From the NCBI RefSeq assembly GCF_014280435.1, contig NZ_CP060388.1, forward strand, positions 3,690,001 through 3,754,000: 64,000 bases of DNA, in the 5' to 3' direction. The notes under the pieces were generated by a model. It made no database searches. It was not told where the DNA came from and worked only from the letters and a program-made list of their open reading frames with translations. The position numbers and the translations under genes were made by a program. The DNA comes from Sphingobium sp. KCTC 72723. GTDB taxonomy: Bacteria; Pseudomonadota; Alphaproteobacteria; Sphingomonadales; Sphingomonadaceae. Within the stretch, counting starts at the first letter, position 1. Each line of letters opens with the position of its first letter. Shown piece after piece: positions 46,701 through 57,131 of this stretch.

Positions 46701-49301
46701 TCAATCCAGGCTCTTGCCAGCCTGTTCCGTCACATCCTTCGACAGGCCCGGCTGGGCCAGGATGCGTTCCAGTTCACCGCGCATCGATGCCGCGCGTGCC
46801 GGGTCGAACCGTTTCCAGCGGCCAAGCGGCGGCACCAGCCGCGCTGCGGTCTGCGGGTTCAGCCGGTCGAGCGCGATGATGCAGTCCGCCACCAGTCGGT
46901 ATCCCTTGCCCGACCCGTGGTGAAACGCCCACTGATTGCCCGCAAACGCCCCATAGAGCGATCGGACACGATTGGGGTTGGCCAGGGTGAAGTCCTTGTG
47001 CCGCCCCAGTTCCTCGACCAGTTCCACCGTGTCGGGATGCACGGCAAAGGCCTGCGTCTGAAACCATTTGTCGAGCGTCAGGGCGTCGCCGCCATAGCGG
47101 TGATGGAAGATGTCGAGCGCGGCCTCACGTTCGGGGCTGGTCCCGTTCGCCAGCGTGGCCAGCGCCGCCTGACGCTCGGTCATATTGTCCGCATCGTGGA
47201 ACTGGGCGAATGCGATGGCCGGGCCGTCGGATGCGCCTGATGCGACGAGATAATGGAGCGCGACGTTGCGCAACTTGCGCGCGCCCTTCGCCGCCGGGGA
47301 CAAGGCAAAGCCGTCGGCCTTTGTCGCGGCATGGATGGCGCGCCATTGCGGTTCGAGGTCCGCGCCGATCCGCTGTTGCAGGGCATCGCGCACGGCATGG
47401 ATGGCATCAGGATCGACCTGCGCCATCTGATCGCCGAGATAGGCTTCGCTGGGCAGACGCGCGGCTTCGGCAATGAAAGCGGGATCGAGCGTCGAATCGG
47501 CAATCATCGTGGCGATGGCGGCGATGACCGCGTCCTCATCCACCGCCTGCCCGGCGATACGGCCGATCAGCACATTGACCATGAGTTGCTGCACCGCTTC
47601 ATAGCGGGCGAACGGATCATCATCATGCGCGGACAGGAAGGCCAGATCCTGCTGGCTGCGATTGGTTTCCACGATCACGGGTGCGGAAAAACCGCGATTG
47701 ATCGACAGGATCGGAGCGGTGGCAAAGCCGGTAAAGCGGAACGTCTGGCGCGCTTGGGTCAGCATCAGCAATTCGTCGCCATGATGGGCGCGCGTTGCGG
47801 GATCGAACAGGGCGACGCGCAGGGGGATAGCCATGGGCTGCTTGCCCCCCTGCCCCGGCGTGGGCGGCACGGCCTGTTCCAGATGCAGTTCTACGCTCTG
47901 GGTCGCCGGGTCATGATGCAGCAACGCGCGGACATGGGGGGTGCCTGCCTGTTCGTACCAGAGACGGAACTGGGACAGGTCGATGCCCCCGCCCTCCTCC
48001 ATGGCCCGGACGAAATCCTCGCACGTGGCTGCCTGCCCATCGTGGCGGTCGAAATAGAGATTGGTCGCCGCGCGGAACCGATCCGGTCCCAGCATCAGCG
48101 CAATCATGCGGATCAGCTCCGCGCCCTTGTTATAGATGGTCGCGGTGTAGAAGTTGCTGATTTCCATGTAGGATTCGGGACGCACCGGATGGGCGAGCGG
48201 TCCCTGATCTTCCTGAAACTGGGCCGCGCGCAGGATGCGGACATCCTCGATCCGCTTGACCGCTGCGCTGCCCATGTCGGCGGAGAAGCTCTGGTCGCGA
48301 AAGACAGTGAAGCCTTCCTTGAGGCTCAGTTGGAACCAGTCGCGGCAGGTGACGCGATTGCCTGACCAGTTGTGGAAATATTCATGCGCGACGACCGCTT
48401 CGACGCCGTCATAGTCTATATCGGTCGCGGTTTCCGGGTCGGCCAATATGTAGCGCGAATTGAAGATGTTAAGCCCTTTATTCTCCATCGCGCCAAAGTT
48501 GAAATCGGCAACGGCAACGATGTTGAACACGTCCAGATCATATTCGCGGCCATAGACGCGCTCGTCCCAGGCCATGCTGTTGCGCAGCGCCTCCATTGCA
48601 TGGCCGGTGCGGGGCAAATCGGCTTCGCGTACCCAGATGCCCAGGCGCACGGCCCGCCCGCTCATCGTCACGAAACGATCGGCATTGCAGGCCAGGTCGC
48701 CTGCAACCAGCGCGAACAGATAGCAGGGTTTGGGGAAGGGATCGGTCCATTGCGCCCAGTGGCGGCCATCGGGCAAATCGCCAGTGTCGCCCGGATCGCC
48801 ATTGGCCAGCAGCACGGGGAAGCGCACCTTGTCCGCGACCATCCGCACGCTGTAGCGGGACAGGACATCGGGTCGATCGGGGAAGAAAGTGATGCGGCGG
48901 AATCCTTCCGCTTCGCATTGGGTGCAGAGCAGACCGCCGCTGGCGTAGAGGCCCATTAGCTTGCTATTGCTTTGGGGCGCAAGTTCGACCAGCGTTTCGA
49001 CGTCATGCGCATCGCCAGGCAGGCTTATGATCAGTGCGCCCGCTTCCAGATGCCATGCGTCCGCGTCGAGCAGGTGGCCATCTACACGCACTTCAAGCGG
49101 GACGATGCCGTCGCCATCCAGATGCAGCGGACGGGTGTGCGCGCCGTTGCGCGTTACGGTCAACGTGGCGCGGACGGTCGTGAGCGCGGGGTCAAGATCG
49201 AAATTCAGCGCCACGTCCGGCACCAGCCAGTCGGGCGGTCGATAGTCGGTGCGGCGGATGACGGCGGGGGAAGCGGCATTTGTGGAGAGCATGTCGGCCA
49301 T
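46701..49301 (-). CDS. pepN: Aminopeptidase N (M1 family)
   Basis: 866 residues, the usual length of the Escherichia coli-type enzyme. Zinc ligands are H306, H310 (HEYFH at 306-310) and E329, with the exopeptidase motif GAMENKGLN just before. Removes N-terminal residues from peptides in the cytosol. The C-terminal helical domain, with FHHGSGKGYRLVADCI, is complete. ATG at 49301 or at 49292 (Met4) could be the start. Same strand as parB, 113 bp downstream of it. Confidence 0.96.
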   Translation of the reverse strand: MADMLSTNAASPAVIRRTDYRPPDWLVPDVALNFDLDPALTTVRATLTVTRNGAHTRPLHLDGDGIVPLEVRVDGHLLDADAWHLEAGALIISLPGDAHDVETLVELAPQSNSKLMGLYASGGLLCTQCEAEGFRRITFFPDRPDVLSRYSVRMVADKVRFPVLLANGDPGDTGDLPDGRHWAQWTDPFPKPCYLFALVAGDLACNADRFVTMSGRAVRLGIWVREADLPRTGHAMEALRNSMAWDERVYGREYDLDVFNIVAVADFNFGAMENKGLNIFNSRYILADPETATDIDYDGVEAVVAHEYFHNWSGNRVTCRDWFQLSLKEGFTVFRDQSFSADMGSAAVKRIEDVRILRAAQFQEDQGPLAHPVRPESYMEISNFYTATIYNKGAELIRMIALMLGPDRFRAATNLYFDRHDGQAATCEDFVRAMEEGGGIDLSQFRLWYEQAGTPHVRALLHHDPATQSVELHLEQAVPPTPGQGGKQPMAIPLRVALFDPATRAHHGDELLMLTQARQTFRFTGFATAPILSINRGFSAPVIVETNRSQQDLAFLSAHDDDPFARYEAVQQLMVNVLIGRIAGQAVDEDAVIAAIATMIADSTLDPAFIAEAARLPSEAYLGDQMAQVDPDAIHAVRDALQQRIGADLEPQWRAIHAATKADGFALSPAAKGARKLRNVALHYLVASGASDGPAIAFAQFHDADNMTERQAALATLANGTSPEREAALDIFHHRYGGDALTLDKWFQTQAFAVHPDTVELVEELGRHKDFTLANPNRVRSLYGAFAGNQWAFHHGSGKGYRLVADCIIALDRLNPQTAARLVPPLGRWKRFDPARAASMRGELERILAQPGLSKDVTEQAGKSLD

Positions 49302-49414
49302 GCCCGCAATCTAGGGAGCGGGTCAGGAAAAGGCCAGCAGCCTTCTGGGGCAGCGGCAAACTTCGCTAAAGTCGTCCATAACGGGTATGATGAGTCACGT
49401 TCCGCCCGCTATGG

Positions 49415-50341
49415 CTAGATCCGTTCGCCCGACAGGCGCTGGCACAGCATATCGAGCTGGTCGAGCGTCGAATAGCGCAGGGTCAGCGTGCCGCCCGCGC
49501 CGCTTTGATGATCGATGTCGACCTTCAGACCCAATATGTCGGCCAGATGCTGTTCGAGCGCAGCAATGTCAGGGTCTTTTTCGGAACCGCCGCCGTTCGC
49601 GCGGCGCGACGCAGGCGCATCCGCGCCGGTCTTGACGCGGCGCACAAGCTGTTCCGTGTCGCGCACCGACAGCGATTTATCCTCAACCTGCCGCGCCAGC
49701 CGCTCGCAATCGGGCGCACCGATCAGTGCGCGGGCATGACCCATGCTCAGCTTCTTTTCGACAACCTGCTGCTGCACCGGGGCGGGCAGTTCGAGCAGGC
49801 GCATCAGGTTGGCGACATGGCTGCGCGATTTACCCACGATGCGGCCCAGCGCATCCTGACTGTGGTGAAATTCGGCGATCAGCTTGCGATAGGCTTCCGC
49901 TTCCTCGATCGGGTTCAGATCTTCGCGCTGGATATTTTCGATGAGCGCGATTTCGAGCGTTTCCTGCTCGTCAAAATCGCGCACGATGGCGGGGATGCGG
50001 TGGAGATGCGCCCGCTGCGCCGCGCGCCAGCGCCGTTCACCCGCGACGATCTGAAACCCGCCGCCATGGGGGCGGACGATGATCGGCTGGATCACGCCGC
50101 GCTTGGCGATGCTTTCCGCCAGTTCGGACAGCGCGCCTTCATCGAAATGGCGGCGCGGCTGTTCGGGATGGGGCTGGATCAGCGCGACTTCTATGCTTTG
50201 CACCGCCTTGCCATTGGCGGGCATGACCGCAGGCGCAACGGGCTCTTCGCGCGCCACATCGCCCAGCAATGCGGACAGGCCACGGCCCAGCCCATGGGGG
50301 CGCTTGATCACCTTGGGCTTGTCCGCCGTGTCATCGCTCAT
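49415..50341 (-). CDS. parB: Chromosome partitioning protein ParB
   Basis: 308 residues. N-terminal ParA-interacting tail ([15 protein letters not shown]), CTP-binding ParB/Srx domain with [13 protein letters not shown] and [17 protein letters not shown], then helix-turn-helix ([20 protein letters not shown]) and C-terminal dimer domain. Binds parS and spreads on DNA to form the partition complex. Three parS-like sites are present in this window. Its start overlaps the parA stop by 4 bp. Confidence 0.97.
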   Translation of the reverse strand: MSDDTADKPKVIKRPHGLGRGLSALLGDVAREEPVAPAVMPANGKAVQSIEVALIQPHPEQPRRHFDEGALSELAESIAKRGVIQPIIVRPHGGGFQIVAGERRWRAAQRAHLHRIPAIVRDFDEQETLEIALIENIQREDLNPIEEAEAYRKLIAEFHHSQDALGRIVGKSRSHVANLMRLLELPAPVQQQVVEKKLSMGHARALIGAPDCERLARQVEDKSLSVRDTEQLVRRVKTGADAPASRRANGGGSEKDPDIAALEQHLADILGLKVDIDHQSGAGGTLTLRYSTLDQLDMLCQRLSGERI

Positions 50342-51120
50342 GCCGCGACCTCCTGCCGGGGCAGGCGGGCGATCAGTTCACGGGCAAGGCGCATATAGGC
50401 TTCAGATCCTGAACAGCGGAAATCATAGATAAGGGCCGGCACGCCATGGCTGGGCGCTTCGGAGAGGCGAACATTGCGCGGAATGACCGTGGTGAAAACC
50501 AGATCGCCAAGGCAGGCGCGCACATCGTCCGCCACCTGATCGGTCAGGCGGTTGCGGCGATCATACATGGTCAGCGCTACGCCCATGATCGATAGCACCG
50601 GATTGAAGCGGCCACGAATCCGCTCGACCGTCTGGAGCAATTGCGACAGCCCTTCGAGCGCAAAAAATTCGCATTGCAACGGCACGAGCAGCGATTGCGC
50701 CGCAACCATGGCGTTGATCGTCAACAGGCCAAGCGAAGGCGGACAGTCGATCAGGCAGATGTCCCAGCGGCCCGGCGTCGCTTCGGCCAGCACCCGTTCC
50801 AGTCGGTGGGTGCGTTCTTCATATTCGATCAGTTCGATTTCGCACCCCGACAGATCCTGCGTCGCGGGAACCAGGTCCAGTTTCGGCACGCGGGTCGCGA
50901 CGATGGCGTCGTCCAGCGCGCAATTGCCGACCAGCAGATCATAGCTGGACTGGGCGCGATCCGCTTGTCCCACCCCAAGCCCGGTCGATGCGTTTCCCTG
51001 CGGATCGAGATCGACCAGCAGCACGCGCAGGCCCGTCGCGGCCAGCCCCGTGGCGAGGTTGATCGCGGTCGTGGTCTTGCCCACGCCACCTTTTTGATTG
51101 GCGATGGCAATGCAGATCAT
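50338..51120 (-). CDS. parA: Chromosome partitioning ATPase ParA
   Basis: 260 residues. Deviant Walker [10 protein letters not shown] at about residues 10-18, Walker A' region [16 protein letters not shown] and Walker B-type [12 protein letters not shown]. Drives origin segregation with ParB. No N-terminal DNA-binding extension, as usual for chromosomal ParA (Soj). 4-bp overlaps join it to rsmG upstream and parB downstream. Confidence 0.97.
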   Translation of the reverse strand: MICIAIANQKGGVGKTTTAINLATGLAATGLRVLLVDLDPQGNASTGLGVGQADRAQSSYDLLVGNCALDDAIVATRVPKLDLVPATQDLSGCEIELIEYEERTHRLERVLAEATPGRWDICLIDCPPSLGLLTINAMVAAQSLLVPLQCEFFALEGLSQLLQTVERIRGRFNPVLSIMGVALTMYDRRNRLTDQVADDVRACLGDLVFTTVIPRNVRLSEAPSHGVPALIYDFRCSGSEAYMRLARELIARLPRQEVAA

Positions 51121-51761
51121 GCGCGACCTTTCCTTCTGGCGACGGGTTGGACAGCCCGCGCGACGATGATGGCGCTTTCGCCATCCGTTACGCTGGGTTC
51201 GACCTTGGCCTTAGCTTGCCATGTCGGACGCGCCGCCTCCAGTTCATTCTGCGCATTTCGCCCCTTTGGCAGCACCCAGAGGGTATTTTTATCCGACAGA
51301 TGCAGCGCGGACGAAAAGAGTTTGGGCAAGGGTGCATAGGCACGCGCGCTGATGATGGCGGCGGCTGTTGCGGGGACGGACTCCACGCGACCGCCAAAGA
51401 CGCGCGCGTTGGCGACACCGACATGGACAATGGCATCGTTCAGAAAGTCGATCCGCTTGCGGCGGGATTCCACCATCAGCACCGGGCGATCGGACAGGCA
51501 GGCGACAACTATGCCGGGCAGACCCGCGCCGGAACCCAGGTCGATCCACTCGCCTTCCCCCGCCGAAGTTGCGTGCATCAAAAGCTGCGCTGAATCCACG
51601 ATATGGCGCGCCCAGACATGCGGCCTTGTCGATTCCGCGATCAAGTTTTGCTCATCCATTGCGCTTAAAAGAATGGCGACATAGCGTTCCAGCCGGTCCC
51701 ATGTTTCACGTGGAACAGCAAAATGCGCGTCGATCCAGCCACGCGCTTCCTTTTCCGTCAT
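51117..51761 (-). CDS. rsmG: 16S rRNA (guanine-527-N7)-methyltransferase
   Basis: 214 residues. Methylates G527 of 16S rRNA with SAM. The SAM loop is [14 protein letters not shown], and [18 protein letters not shown] is typical of GidB. Coupled by 4-bp overlaps to mnmG and parA. A perfect-consensus parS-like site lies within its early coding region and encodes VPRET. Confidence 0.96.
   Translation of the reverse strand: MTEKEARGWIDAHFAVPRETWDRLERYVAILLSAMDEQNLIAESTRPHVWARHIVDSAQLLMHATSAGEGEWIDLGSGAGLPGIVVACLSDRPVLMVESRRKRIDFLNDAIVHVGVANARVFGGRVESVPATAAAIISARAYAPLPKLFSSALHLSDKNTLWVLPKGRNAQNELEAARPTWQAKAKVEPSVTDGESAIIVARAVQPVARRKGRA
51702..51717. promoter_or_regulatory. parS-like ParB binding site 2
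   Basis: TGTTTCACGTGGAACA, matching the parS consensus, inside the 5' part of rsmG about 600 bp from the parA start. Confidence 0.88.
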
Positions 51762-53608
51762 GCCGCCACCCGACGAACATGGACGAGGATAGCGGCCAGC
51801 GCCGCCGGAGTAATGCCGCGAATTCTGCTGGCCGCCGCCAGCGTGTCGGGTCGGGCCGCCTCAAGCCGCTCGATCATTTCGGCGGACAATCCACCGATGC
51901 TGCGGAACGCGAAATCGGCGGGGATATAGATGCGTTCATTGCGGCGCAGGTCGGCAATTTCGGCGTCCTGCCGGTCGAGATAGGGAGCATAATGCGTATC
52001 CTCCAATATTTCGGCGCGCAGGTCAGCGGGCGCATTGGCCAGTTCGGGGGCAAGGGTCAGAAGCAGGGCACGATCGACTTCCGGGAAGCGCGCCCAGTCG
52101 AACAGGCTGCGGCGCACGCCGTCCTGCCGCACGGTTGCACCCGCACGGGCCATTTCGGTCGCCGTCAGTTCACGCGCAAGAGCCGCCTCGATAGCTACGT
52201 GTTGCTGCTGCCGGGCCATAAGGCGCGCGGCGCGTTCCGGCCCGATGATGCCATGGGTGATGCCAATGGGACCAAGGCGGCTTTCGGCATTGTCGGCCCG
52301 CAGGCGCAGGCGATATTCCGCGCGCGCCGTGAGCATCCGATAGGGTTCCGTGACGCCTTGCAGTACGAGGTCGTCGATCATGACGCCGATGTAGGAACTG
52401 GCGCGATCAAGGATCAGCGGCGCATCACGCCGCGCATGGGCAGCGGCATTGACGCCTGCTACCAGTCCCTGTGCGGCGGCCTCCTCATAACCAGTGGTGC
52501 CATTGATCTGACCCGCGCAGAACAGGCCGGTCAGCGCGCGCACCGCCAGCGTCGAATCCAGTGCGCGCGGGTCGATATGATCATATTCGACGGCATAGCC
52601 CGGCACGGCAATGACCGCCTGCTCCAGCCCCGCCATGCTGCGCACCATTGCCGCCTGCACATCGGTGGGGAGCGACGTGCTGATGCCGTTGGGGTACACG
52701 AGCGGATCGTCCAGCCCCTCCGGCTCCAGAAAAATCTGATGCCCGTCACGGTCGCCGAAGCGCAGGATCTTGTCCTCTATCGACGGGCAATAGCGCGGAC
52801 CGCGCCCCTCGATCGCGCCGCTGAATAAAGGCGAGCGATCCAGCCCTTCGCGGATGATGCGGTGGGTTTCGGCATTGGTGCGCGTGATCGCGCAATCCAG
52901 TTGCGGCAAAGGGCGGCCGTCCGACAGCGGCGACATGGTCCAGCCGCTGGCGTCGGAGGGCTGGGTTTCCAGCCGCGCCCAGTCGATCGTCCGCCCGTCG
53001 ATGCGCGGCGGCGTGCCGGTCTTGAGCCGCCCGATCGGCAGGTCAAGGTCGCGCAGTTGAACGCCCAATGCAGTGGCGGCGCGCTCCCCCACCCTGCCCC
53101 CGGCTTCGCGCTCCTCACCCCGGAACAGGCGGCCGCCCAGGAACGTGCCAGTGGCGAGGACGACCGCGCTTGCCGTCAGCCGGCGACCATCGGCCAGCGC
53201 CAGGCCGACGACGACATCCCCGTCGATCAGCAGCGCATGGGCTTCGCCTTCGACAATTTCCAGCCCCGCCTGCGCGTCGAGCATGGTGTGGATGGCCGCG
53301 CGATAGCGCTTGCGGTCCGCCTGCACGCGCGGTCCCTGCACCGCTGCGCCCTTGCTGCTGTTGAGCATCCGATAGTGAATCGCGGCAGCATCGGCAGCGC
53401 GACCGATCAGGCCGTCGAGCGCATCGACTTCGCGCACGAGATGGCCCTTGCCCAATCCGCCGATCGCCGGGTTGCAGGACATGGCACCGACAGTCGCCCG
53501 CTCGAAAGTGAGCAGCGCAACCGACGCACCCTTGCGCGCTGCCGCAGCAGCGGCCTCACAACCGGCATGGCCGCCGCCGACCACAATCACATCATAGCTT
53601 GTTCGCAT
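51758..53608 (-). CDS. mnmG: tRNA uridine-5-carboxymethylaminomethyl modification enzyme MnmG (GidA)
   Basis: 616 residues. With MnmE it modifies U34 in the wobble position of several tRNAs. The FAD-binding loop is [20 protein letters not shown] and the family blocks [20 protein letters not shown] and [20 protein letters not shown] are present. Its stop overlaps rsmG by 4 bp; 59 bp separate it from mnmE, with a parS-like site in the gap. Confidence 0.97.
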   Translation of the reverse strand: MRTSYDVIVVGGGHAGCEAAAAAARKGASVALLTFERATVGAMSCNPAIGGLGKGHLVREVDALDGLIGRAADAAAIHYRMLNSSKGAAVQGPRVQADRKRYRAAIHTMLDAQAGLEIVEGEAHALLIDGDVVVGLALADGRRLTASAVVLATGTFLGGRLFRGEEREAGGRVGERAATALGVQLRDLDLPIGRLKTGTPPRIDGRTIDWARLETQPSDASGWTMSPLSDGRPLPQLDCAITRTNAETHRIIREGLDRSPLFSGAIEGRGPRYCPSIEDKILRFGDRDGHQIFLEPEGLDDPLVYPNGISTSLPTDVQAAMVRSMAGLEQAVIAVPGYAVEYDHIDPRALDSTLAVRALTGLFCAGQINGTTGYEEAAAQGLVAGVNAAAHARRDAPLILDRASSYIGVMIDDLVLQGVTEPYRMLTARAEYRLRLRADNAESRLGPIGITHGIIGPERAARLMARQQQHVAIEAALARELTATEMARAGATVRQDGVRRSLFDWARFPEVDRALLLTLAPELANAPADLRAEILEDTHYAPYLDRQDAEIADLRRNERIYIPADFAFRSIGGLSAEMIERLEAARPDTLAAASRIRGITPAALAAILVHVRRVAA

Positions 53609-53646
53609 GGCCCGCCCTTACCAGACGGGGCCGTGAGCGTCAAAAG

Positions 53647-53662
53647 CGTTCCACGTGGAACA
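53647..53662. promoter_or_regulatory. parS-like ParB binding site 3
   Basis: cGTTCCACGTGGAACA in the mnmE-mnmG gap. It has the same 16 bases as site 1 (19258-19273). Confidence 0.85.
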
Positions 53663-53667
53663 TCGGA

Positions 53668-54960
53668 TCATTTGCCGATGCAGAAGCCCGCAAACAGGCG
53701 GTCGAGCATATCTTCCGTCCCGGCCCGCCCGGTGAGCGCGTCAATGGCGCGGCGGGCAAGGCGCAATTCCTCCGCCGTGACGAGCAGGTCATGGGCATGG
53801 GCAGCGGCGTGAAGATGATCGAGCAGTGCGGCGCTATGTCGCCGCTGCCGCGCATGGAGGGCAAAATCGCCTTCGCCCGGTAACAGCGTGGCAGCGTGCG
53901 TTCGCAGGGCTGCAAGCAATGCGTCCATCCCCTGCCCCGTTTGCGCGGACAGCGAAAGGCCGGGGCGGGCCTCCTCCACCCGGTCGGATTGCGCGGCGAT
54001 GAGAATGGCGTCGGCACGGGGCAGATCGCCTGCATCGCCCAGCCACAGGATGATGTCGGCAGCATCCAGCGCCGCGCGCGCACGGTCGATGCCAATCGCT
54101 TCGATCGCGTCGTCAGTCGCCTCACGCAGGCCAGCGGTATCGGTGAACAGATAGGCGATGCCATCGATCGCGGCAGGCACTTCGATCCGGTCGCGGGTCG
54201 TCCCCGCGATGGCCGACACGATCGCCGCGTCCCGACCGACCAGTGCGTTGAGCAGCGTGGACTTGCCCGCATTGGGCGGCCCGGCCAGCACAACACGGAT
54301 GCCATCATGCAATCGCTCGGCGACAGGCGCGGCGAGGATGGCAGCGACGTCCTGCGCCAGCGTGGCGATGCCCGCGCCGATCTGCGCCTCTATGCTGGCG
54401 TCCGGCACATCATCCTCGTCAGAGAAATCCAGCGCCGCTTCGGCCATGGCCGACAGGTCGAGCAGGCGCGTGCGCCATATGTCGATGCGGCGGGAAAAAT
54501 GCCCCTCCGCCATCATCAGCGCGGCGCGACGTTGCGCCTGGGTCTGCGCAGCGAGCAGGTCCGACAGGCCTTCGACGGCGTTGAGGTCCATGCGGCCATT
54601 GGCGAAGGCGCGGCGAGTAAACTCCCCCGCTTCGGCGCGGCGCAGGCCGGGCAAGGCGGACAGCGCATCCTCCACCGCCGCCACGACAGCGCGGCCACCA
54701 TGGCAATGCAATTCGGCCAAATCCTCGCCCGTCACCGTGGCGGGACCGGGGAACCAGAGCAGCAGCGCGCGATCGAGCGGCGCATCATCGCGCGGGTCTT
54801 TGAGCAAGGCGAGGCTGGCGGTGCGCGGCGGCGGCAACCGCCCGGCCAGCGCCATCATCGCGGCGCGGGCCTGCGCGCCGCTCACCCGGATGATGGCAAT
54901 GCCTGCGGGGGGTGCGCCGCTCGACAGGGCAAAGATAGTATCGGCGTCGGTCGTCTGCAC
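53668..54960 (-). CDS. mnmE: tRNA modification GTPase MnmE
   Basis: 430 residues. GTPase partner of MnmG. N-terminal tetrahydrofolate-binding domain, helical domain, and G domain with P-loop GPPNAGKSTLLNAL and DTAGLRE; the protein ends with the obligatory CIGK motif (FAGFCIGK). The start is GTG 54960 (QTTDADTIFALSSG follows, the usual N terminus). It begins 5 bp after the DUF6489 gene. Confidence 0.97.
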   Translation of the reverse strand: MQTTDADTIFALSSGAPPAGIAIIRVSGAQARAAMMALAGRLPPPRTASLALLKDPRDDAPLDRALLLWFPGPATVTGEDLAELHCHGGRAVVAAVEDALSALPGLRRAEAGEFTRRAFANGRMDLNAVEGLSDLLAAQTQAQRRAALMMAEGHFSRRIDIWRTRLLDLSAMAEAALDFSDEDDVPDASIEAQIGAGIATLAQDVAAILAAPVAERLHDGIRVVLAGPPNAGKSTLLNALVGRDAAIVSAIAGTTRDRIEVPAAIDGIAYLFTDTAGLREATDDAIEAIGIDRARAALDAADIILWLGDAGDLPRADAILIAAQSDRVEEARPGLSLSAQTGQGMDALLAALRTHAATLLPGEGDFALHARQRRHSAALLDHLHAAAHAHDLLVTAEELRLARRAIDALTGRAGTEDMLDRLFAGFCIGK

Positions 54961-54965
54961 GAAAA

Positions 54966-55211
54966 CTATTTCTTGTCACCCGCCATGCCCGACAGGCCAA
55001 TGTCCATCATCTGGCGGAACAGGCGCACGCCCGCATCCCCCATGGGCGACATGCTTTTGAACAGCGTTTCCATCTGTTCGGCGCTGCCGACGCCATCGAA
55101 GCTGTCGAGCATCGTCTTGATATATTTGTCGTGGATGGGCGTGACGTCGGGCAGGCCCAGAAAGGCGCGCGCCTCTGCCGGGGTGCAATCCACATCGACG
55201 GTTACCTTCAT
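54966..55211 (-). CDS. Small DUF6489-family protein
   Basis: 81 residues: MKVTVDVDCTPAEARAFLGL, then helices with LFKSMSPMGDAGVRLFRQMM. I recognise this as DUF6489, a small protein that in sphingomonads precedes mnmE; function unknown. ATG 55211 is chosen because it starts the conserved segment and AAGGG lies upstream; the frame opens back to 55256. Probably the first gene of the mnmE-to-parB transcript. Confidence 0.8.
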   Translation of the reverse strand: MKVTVDVDCTPAEARAFLGLPDVTPIHDKYIKTMLDSFDGVGSAEQMETLFKSMSPMGDAGVRLFRQMMDIGLSGMAGDKK

Positions 55212-55363
55212 ATCAACAAGCCCTTGCCGCGCGGAAAAGTCCGTGGCCTCCGTCATGCCGCAAACAGGCCACCCATGGCAAATTTTTTGGGATACAGGCC
55301 GTTGCGTCCCTGCCCGCCACGGCCAATATGCGCGACATCATCAGGCGGAAAGGATCTTCTATC

Positions 55364-56065
55364 ATGGCTGACTTCACCCCCATCGCGACATTGGAGGGCG
55401 ACGCCCGGTTCGACGCCTATGTCGCCCGACCCGAAGGAGATGAGGCTAAGGCCGCCATCATCGTGATTCAGGAAATTTTCGGCGTCAATGCGGGCATCCG
55501 CACCAAATGCGACAATTGGGCAAAGGCAGGCTATATCGCCTATGCGCCCGACCTGTTCTGGCGCGAACAGCCGCATATCGAACTGGACGCCGACGTGCCG
55601 GAAGATTTCCAGCAAGCGTTGGGGCATATGCAAAAGCTCAATCAGGATCAGGCGATCCGCGACATCGAAGCAACGATCAAGGCCGCGCGCGTGGCCGTGA
55701 ATGGTGGCAAGGTCGGGCTGGTCGGCTATTGCCTGGGCGGGCGATTGGCGTTCATGGCGGCGTGCCGGACCGATGGCGATGCGTTCGTGGCCTATTATGG
55801 CGTGGGCATCGACGGATTGCTGGGTGAACAACATGCAATCGGCAAGCCGGTGCTGCTCCATGTCCCGACCGCCGACCATTTCGTCGGGCCGGATGCGCAA
55901 AAGGCGATGCATGACGGGATGGCCGACAACCGCCATGTTACGTTGCACGATTATGACGGGCTGGACCATGGCTTTGCTGCCGAACTGGGCGCACGGCGTG
56001 ACGAGGATGGCGCGCAACTCGCGGACGGTCGCACCGCCGCCTTCTTTGCCGCGCATCTCGCCTGA
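55364..56065 (+). CDS. Dienelactone hydrolase family protein
   Basis: 233 residues, alpha/beta hydrolase. Catalytic triad by alignment to dienelactone hydrolase: Cys123 (GYCLGG), Asp171 (PTADHFVG) and His202 (LDHGFA), with Glu37 in IQEIFG as the activating acid. In aromatic degradation such enzymes open dienelactones; here there are no aromatic-degradation neighbours, so the substrate is open. ATG 55364 has AAAGGA 10 nt upstream. One-base overlap (TGATGG) with the next gene, hence coupled. Confidence 0.9.
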   Translation: MADFTPIATLEGDARFDAYVARPEGDEAKAAIIVIQEIFGVNAGIRTKCDNWAKAGYIAYAPDLFWREQPHIELDADVPEDFQQALGHMQKLNQDQAIRDIEATIKAARVAVNGGKVGLVGYCLGGRLAFMAACRTDGDAFVAYYGVGIDGLLGEQHAIGKPVLLHVPTADHFVGPDAQKAMHDGMADNRHVTLHDYDGLDHGFAAELGARRDEDGAQLADGRTAAFFAAHLA

Positions 56066-57042
56066 TGGCGGGGGTCAACGGCGCGTGGCGGATGGTCGCG
56101 CGCAGCCATGGCGGGCCGGATGTGATCGCGCGCGAGAATTTCGACCCCGGCGTGCCGGGTGAGGGCGAAGTGCTGGTGGCGCAGGACGCGATCGGCCTGA
56201 ACTTCATCGACACCTATTATCGCACCGGCCTCTATCCCGCGCCCCTGCCCACGCCGCTGGGGTCGGAGGGTGCAGGGCATGTCGTTGCGGTGGGGCCGGC
56301 CGTGACCGGCTTTGCCGTGGGCGACAAGGTTGGCTGCGTCAGCGGGCTTGGCGCCTATGCTACGCACCGGATCGTCGCGGCCGACCGGCTGGTCCGCATA
56401 GCCGATGGCGTATCGACGCAGGAAGCCGCCGCGATGATGCTGAAAGGCATGACCGCCTGCTATCTGGCGGAGGACACAGCCACGCTGCGCCCCGGTCAGG
56501 TGGCGCTGGTTCATGCGGCGGCGGGCGGGGTCGGGTCCGTTCTGGTGCCATGGCTGCGCGACAAGGGCGTGATCGTCATCGCCCATTGCGGGTCGGCGGA
56601 AAAGGCGTCGCGCGTCGATGCCGACCATAGCCTGCATGGCAGCTTTGACGGACTGGCCGAAACCGTGCGCGGACTGACCGGCGGCAGGGGCGTGGATATC
56701 GTCTATGACGGAGTCGGCAAGGATAGCTGGTCCGCGTCGTTGGCCAGCCTGAAACGGCGCGGGCTGATGGTCAGTTTCGGCAATGCATCGGGCGCGGTGC
56801 CGCCAGTCAGCCTGCTCGACCTGAGCAAGGGCGGGTCGCTGTTCGTGACGCGCCCTACCCTGTTCGATTATATCGCAACGGCCGACGAACTGGCGCACAC
56901 GGCCGACCGCCTGTTCGACCGGATGCAGCGCGGCGTGGTGAAGGCCGTGATCGGGCAGCGGTTCGCGCTGAGCGACGCGGCCCAGGCGCATCGCGCGCTG
57001 GAAGCGCGGGCCACGACCGGGGCGACGGTGCTGGTGGTATAG
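56065..57042 (+). CDS. Zinc-independent quinone oxidoreductase (MDR superfamily)
   Basis: 325 residues. QOR-type medium-chain reductase: LNFIDTYYRTGLYP near residue 50, PLGSEGAGHVVAVG, and the NADPH loop VHAAAGGVGSVLVPWL at about residue 150. No zinc-binding cysteines. Predicted NADPH-dependent reduction of quinones or enones. It overlaps the stop of the dienelactone hydrolase gene and shares its transcript. A strong terminator follows. Confidence 0.92.
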   Translation: MAGVNGAWRMVARSHGGPDVIARENFDPGVPGEGEVLVAQDAIGLNFIDTYYRTGLYPAPLPTPLGSEGAGHVVAVGPAVTGFAVGDKVGCVSGLGAYATHRIVAADRLVRIADGVSTQEAAAMMLKGMTACYLAEDTATLRPGQVALVHAAAGGVGSVLVPWLRDKGVIVIAHCGSAEKASRVDADHSLHGSFDGLAETVRGLTGGRGVDIVYDGVGKDSWSASLASLKRRGLMVSFGNASGAVPPVSLLDLSKGGSLFVTRPTLFDYIATADELAHTADRLFDRMQRGVVKAVIGQRFALSDAAQAHRALEARATTGATVLVV

Positions 57043-57070
57043 TCCCGAAGGGCAAAGCCGCCTGACAGCA

Positions 57071-57111
57071 AAAAAAGGGGGCGGAACCTGTGTGGTTCCG
57101 CCCCCTTTTTT
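57071..57111. terminator. Bidirectional rho-independent terminator
   Basis: Exact 18-bp stem (57071-57088 with 57094-57111), 5-nt loop tgtgt, ending in six Ts on one side and starting with six As on the other. It serves the quinone oxidoreductase gene on plus and the TerC gene on minus. Confidence 0.93.
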
Positions 57112-57131
57112 GTCGTGCGATGCGGCCCGGA

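Noticed and set aside
48022..48027. CACGTG core in pepN
   Set aside because: The flanks (gcacgtggct) do not continue the parS palindrome, so it is not a ParB site.
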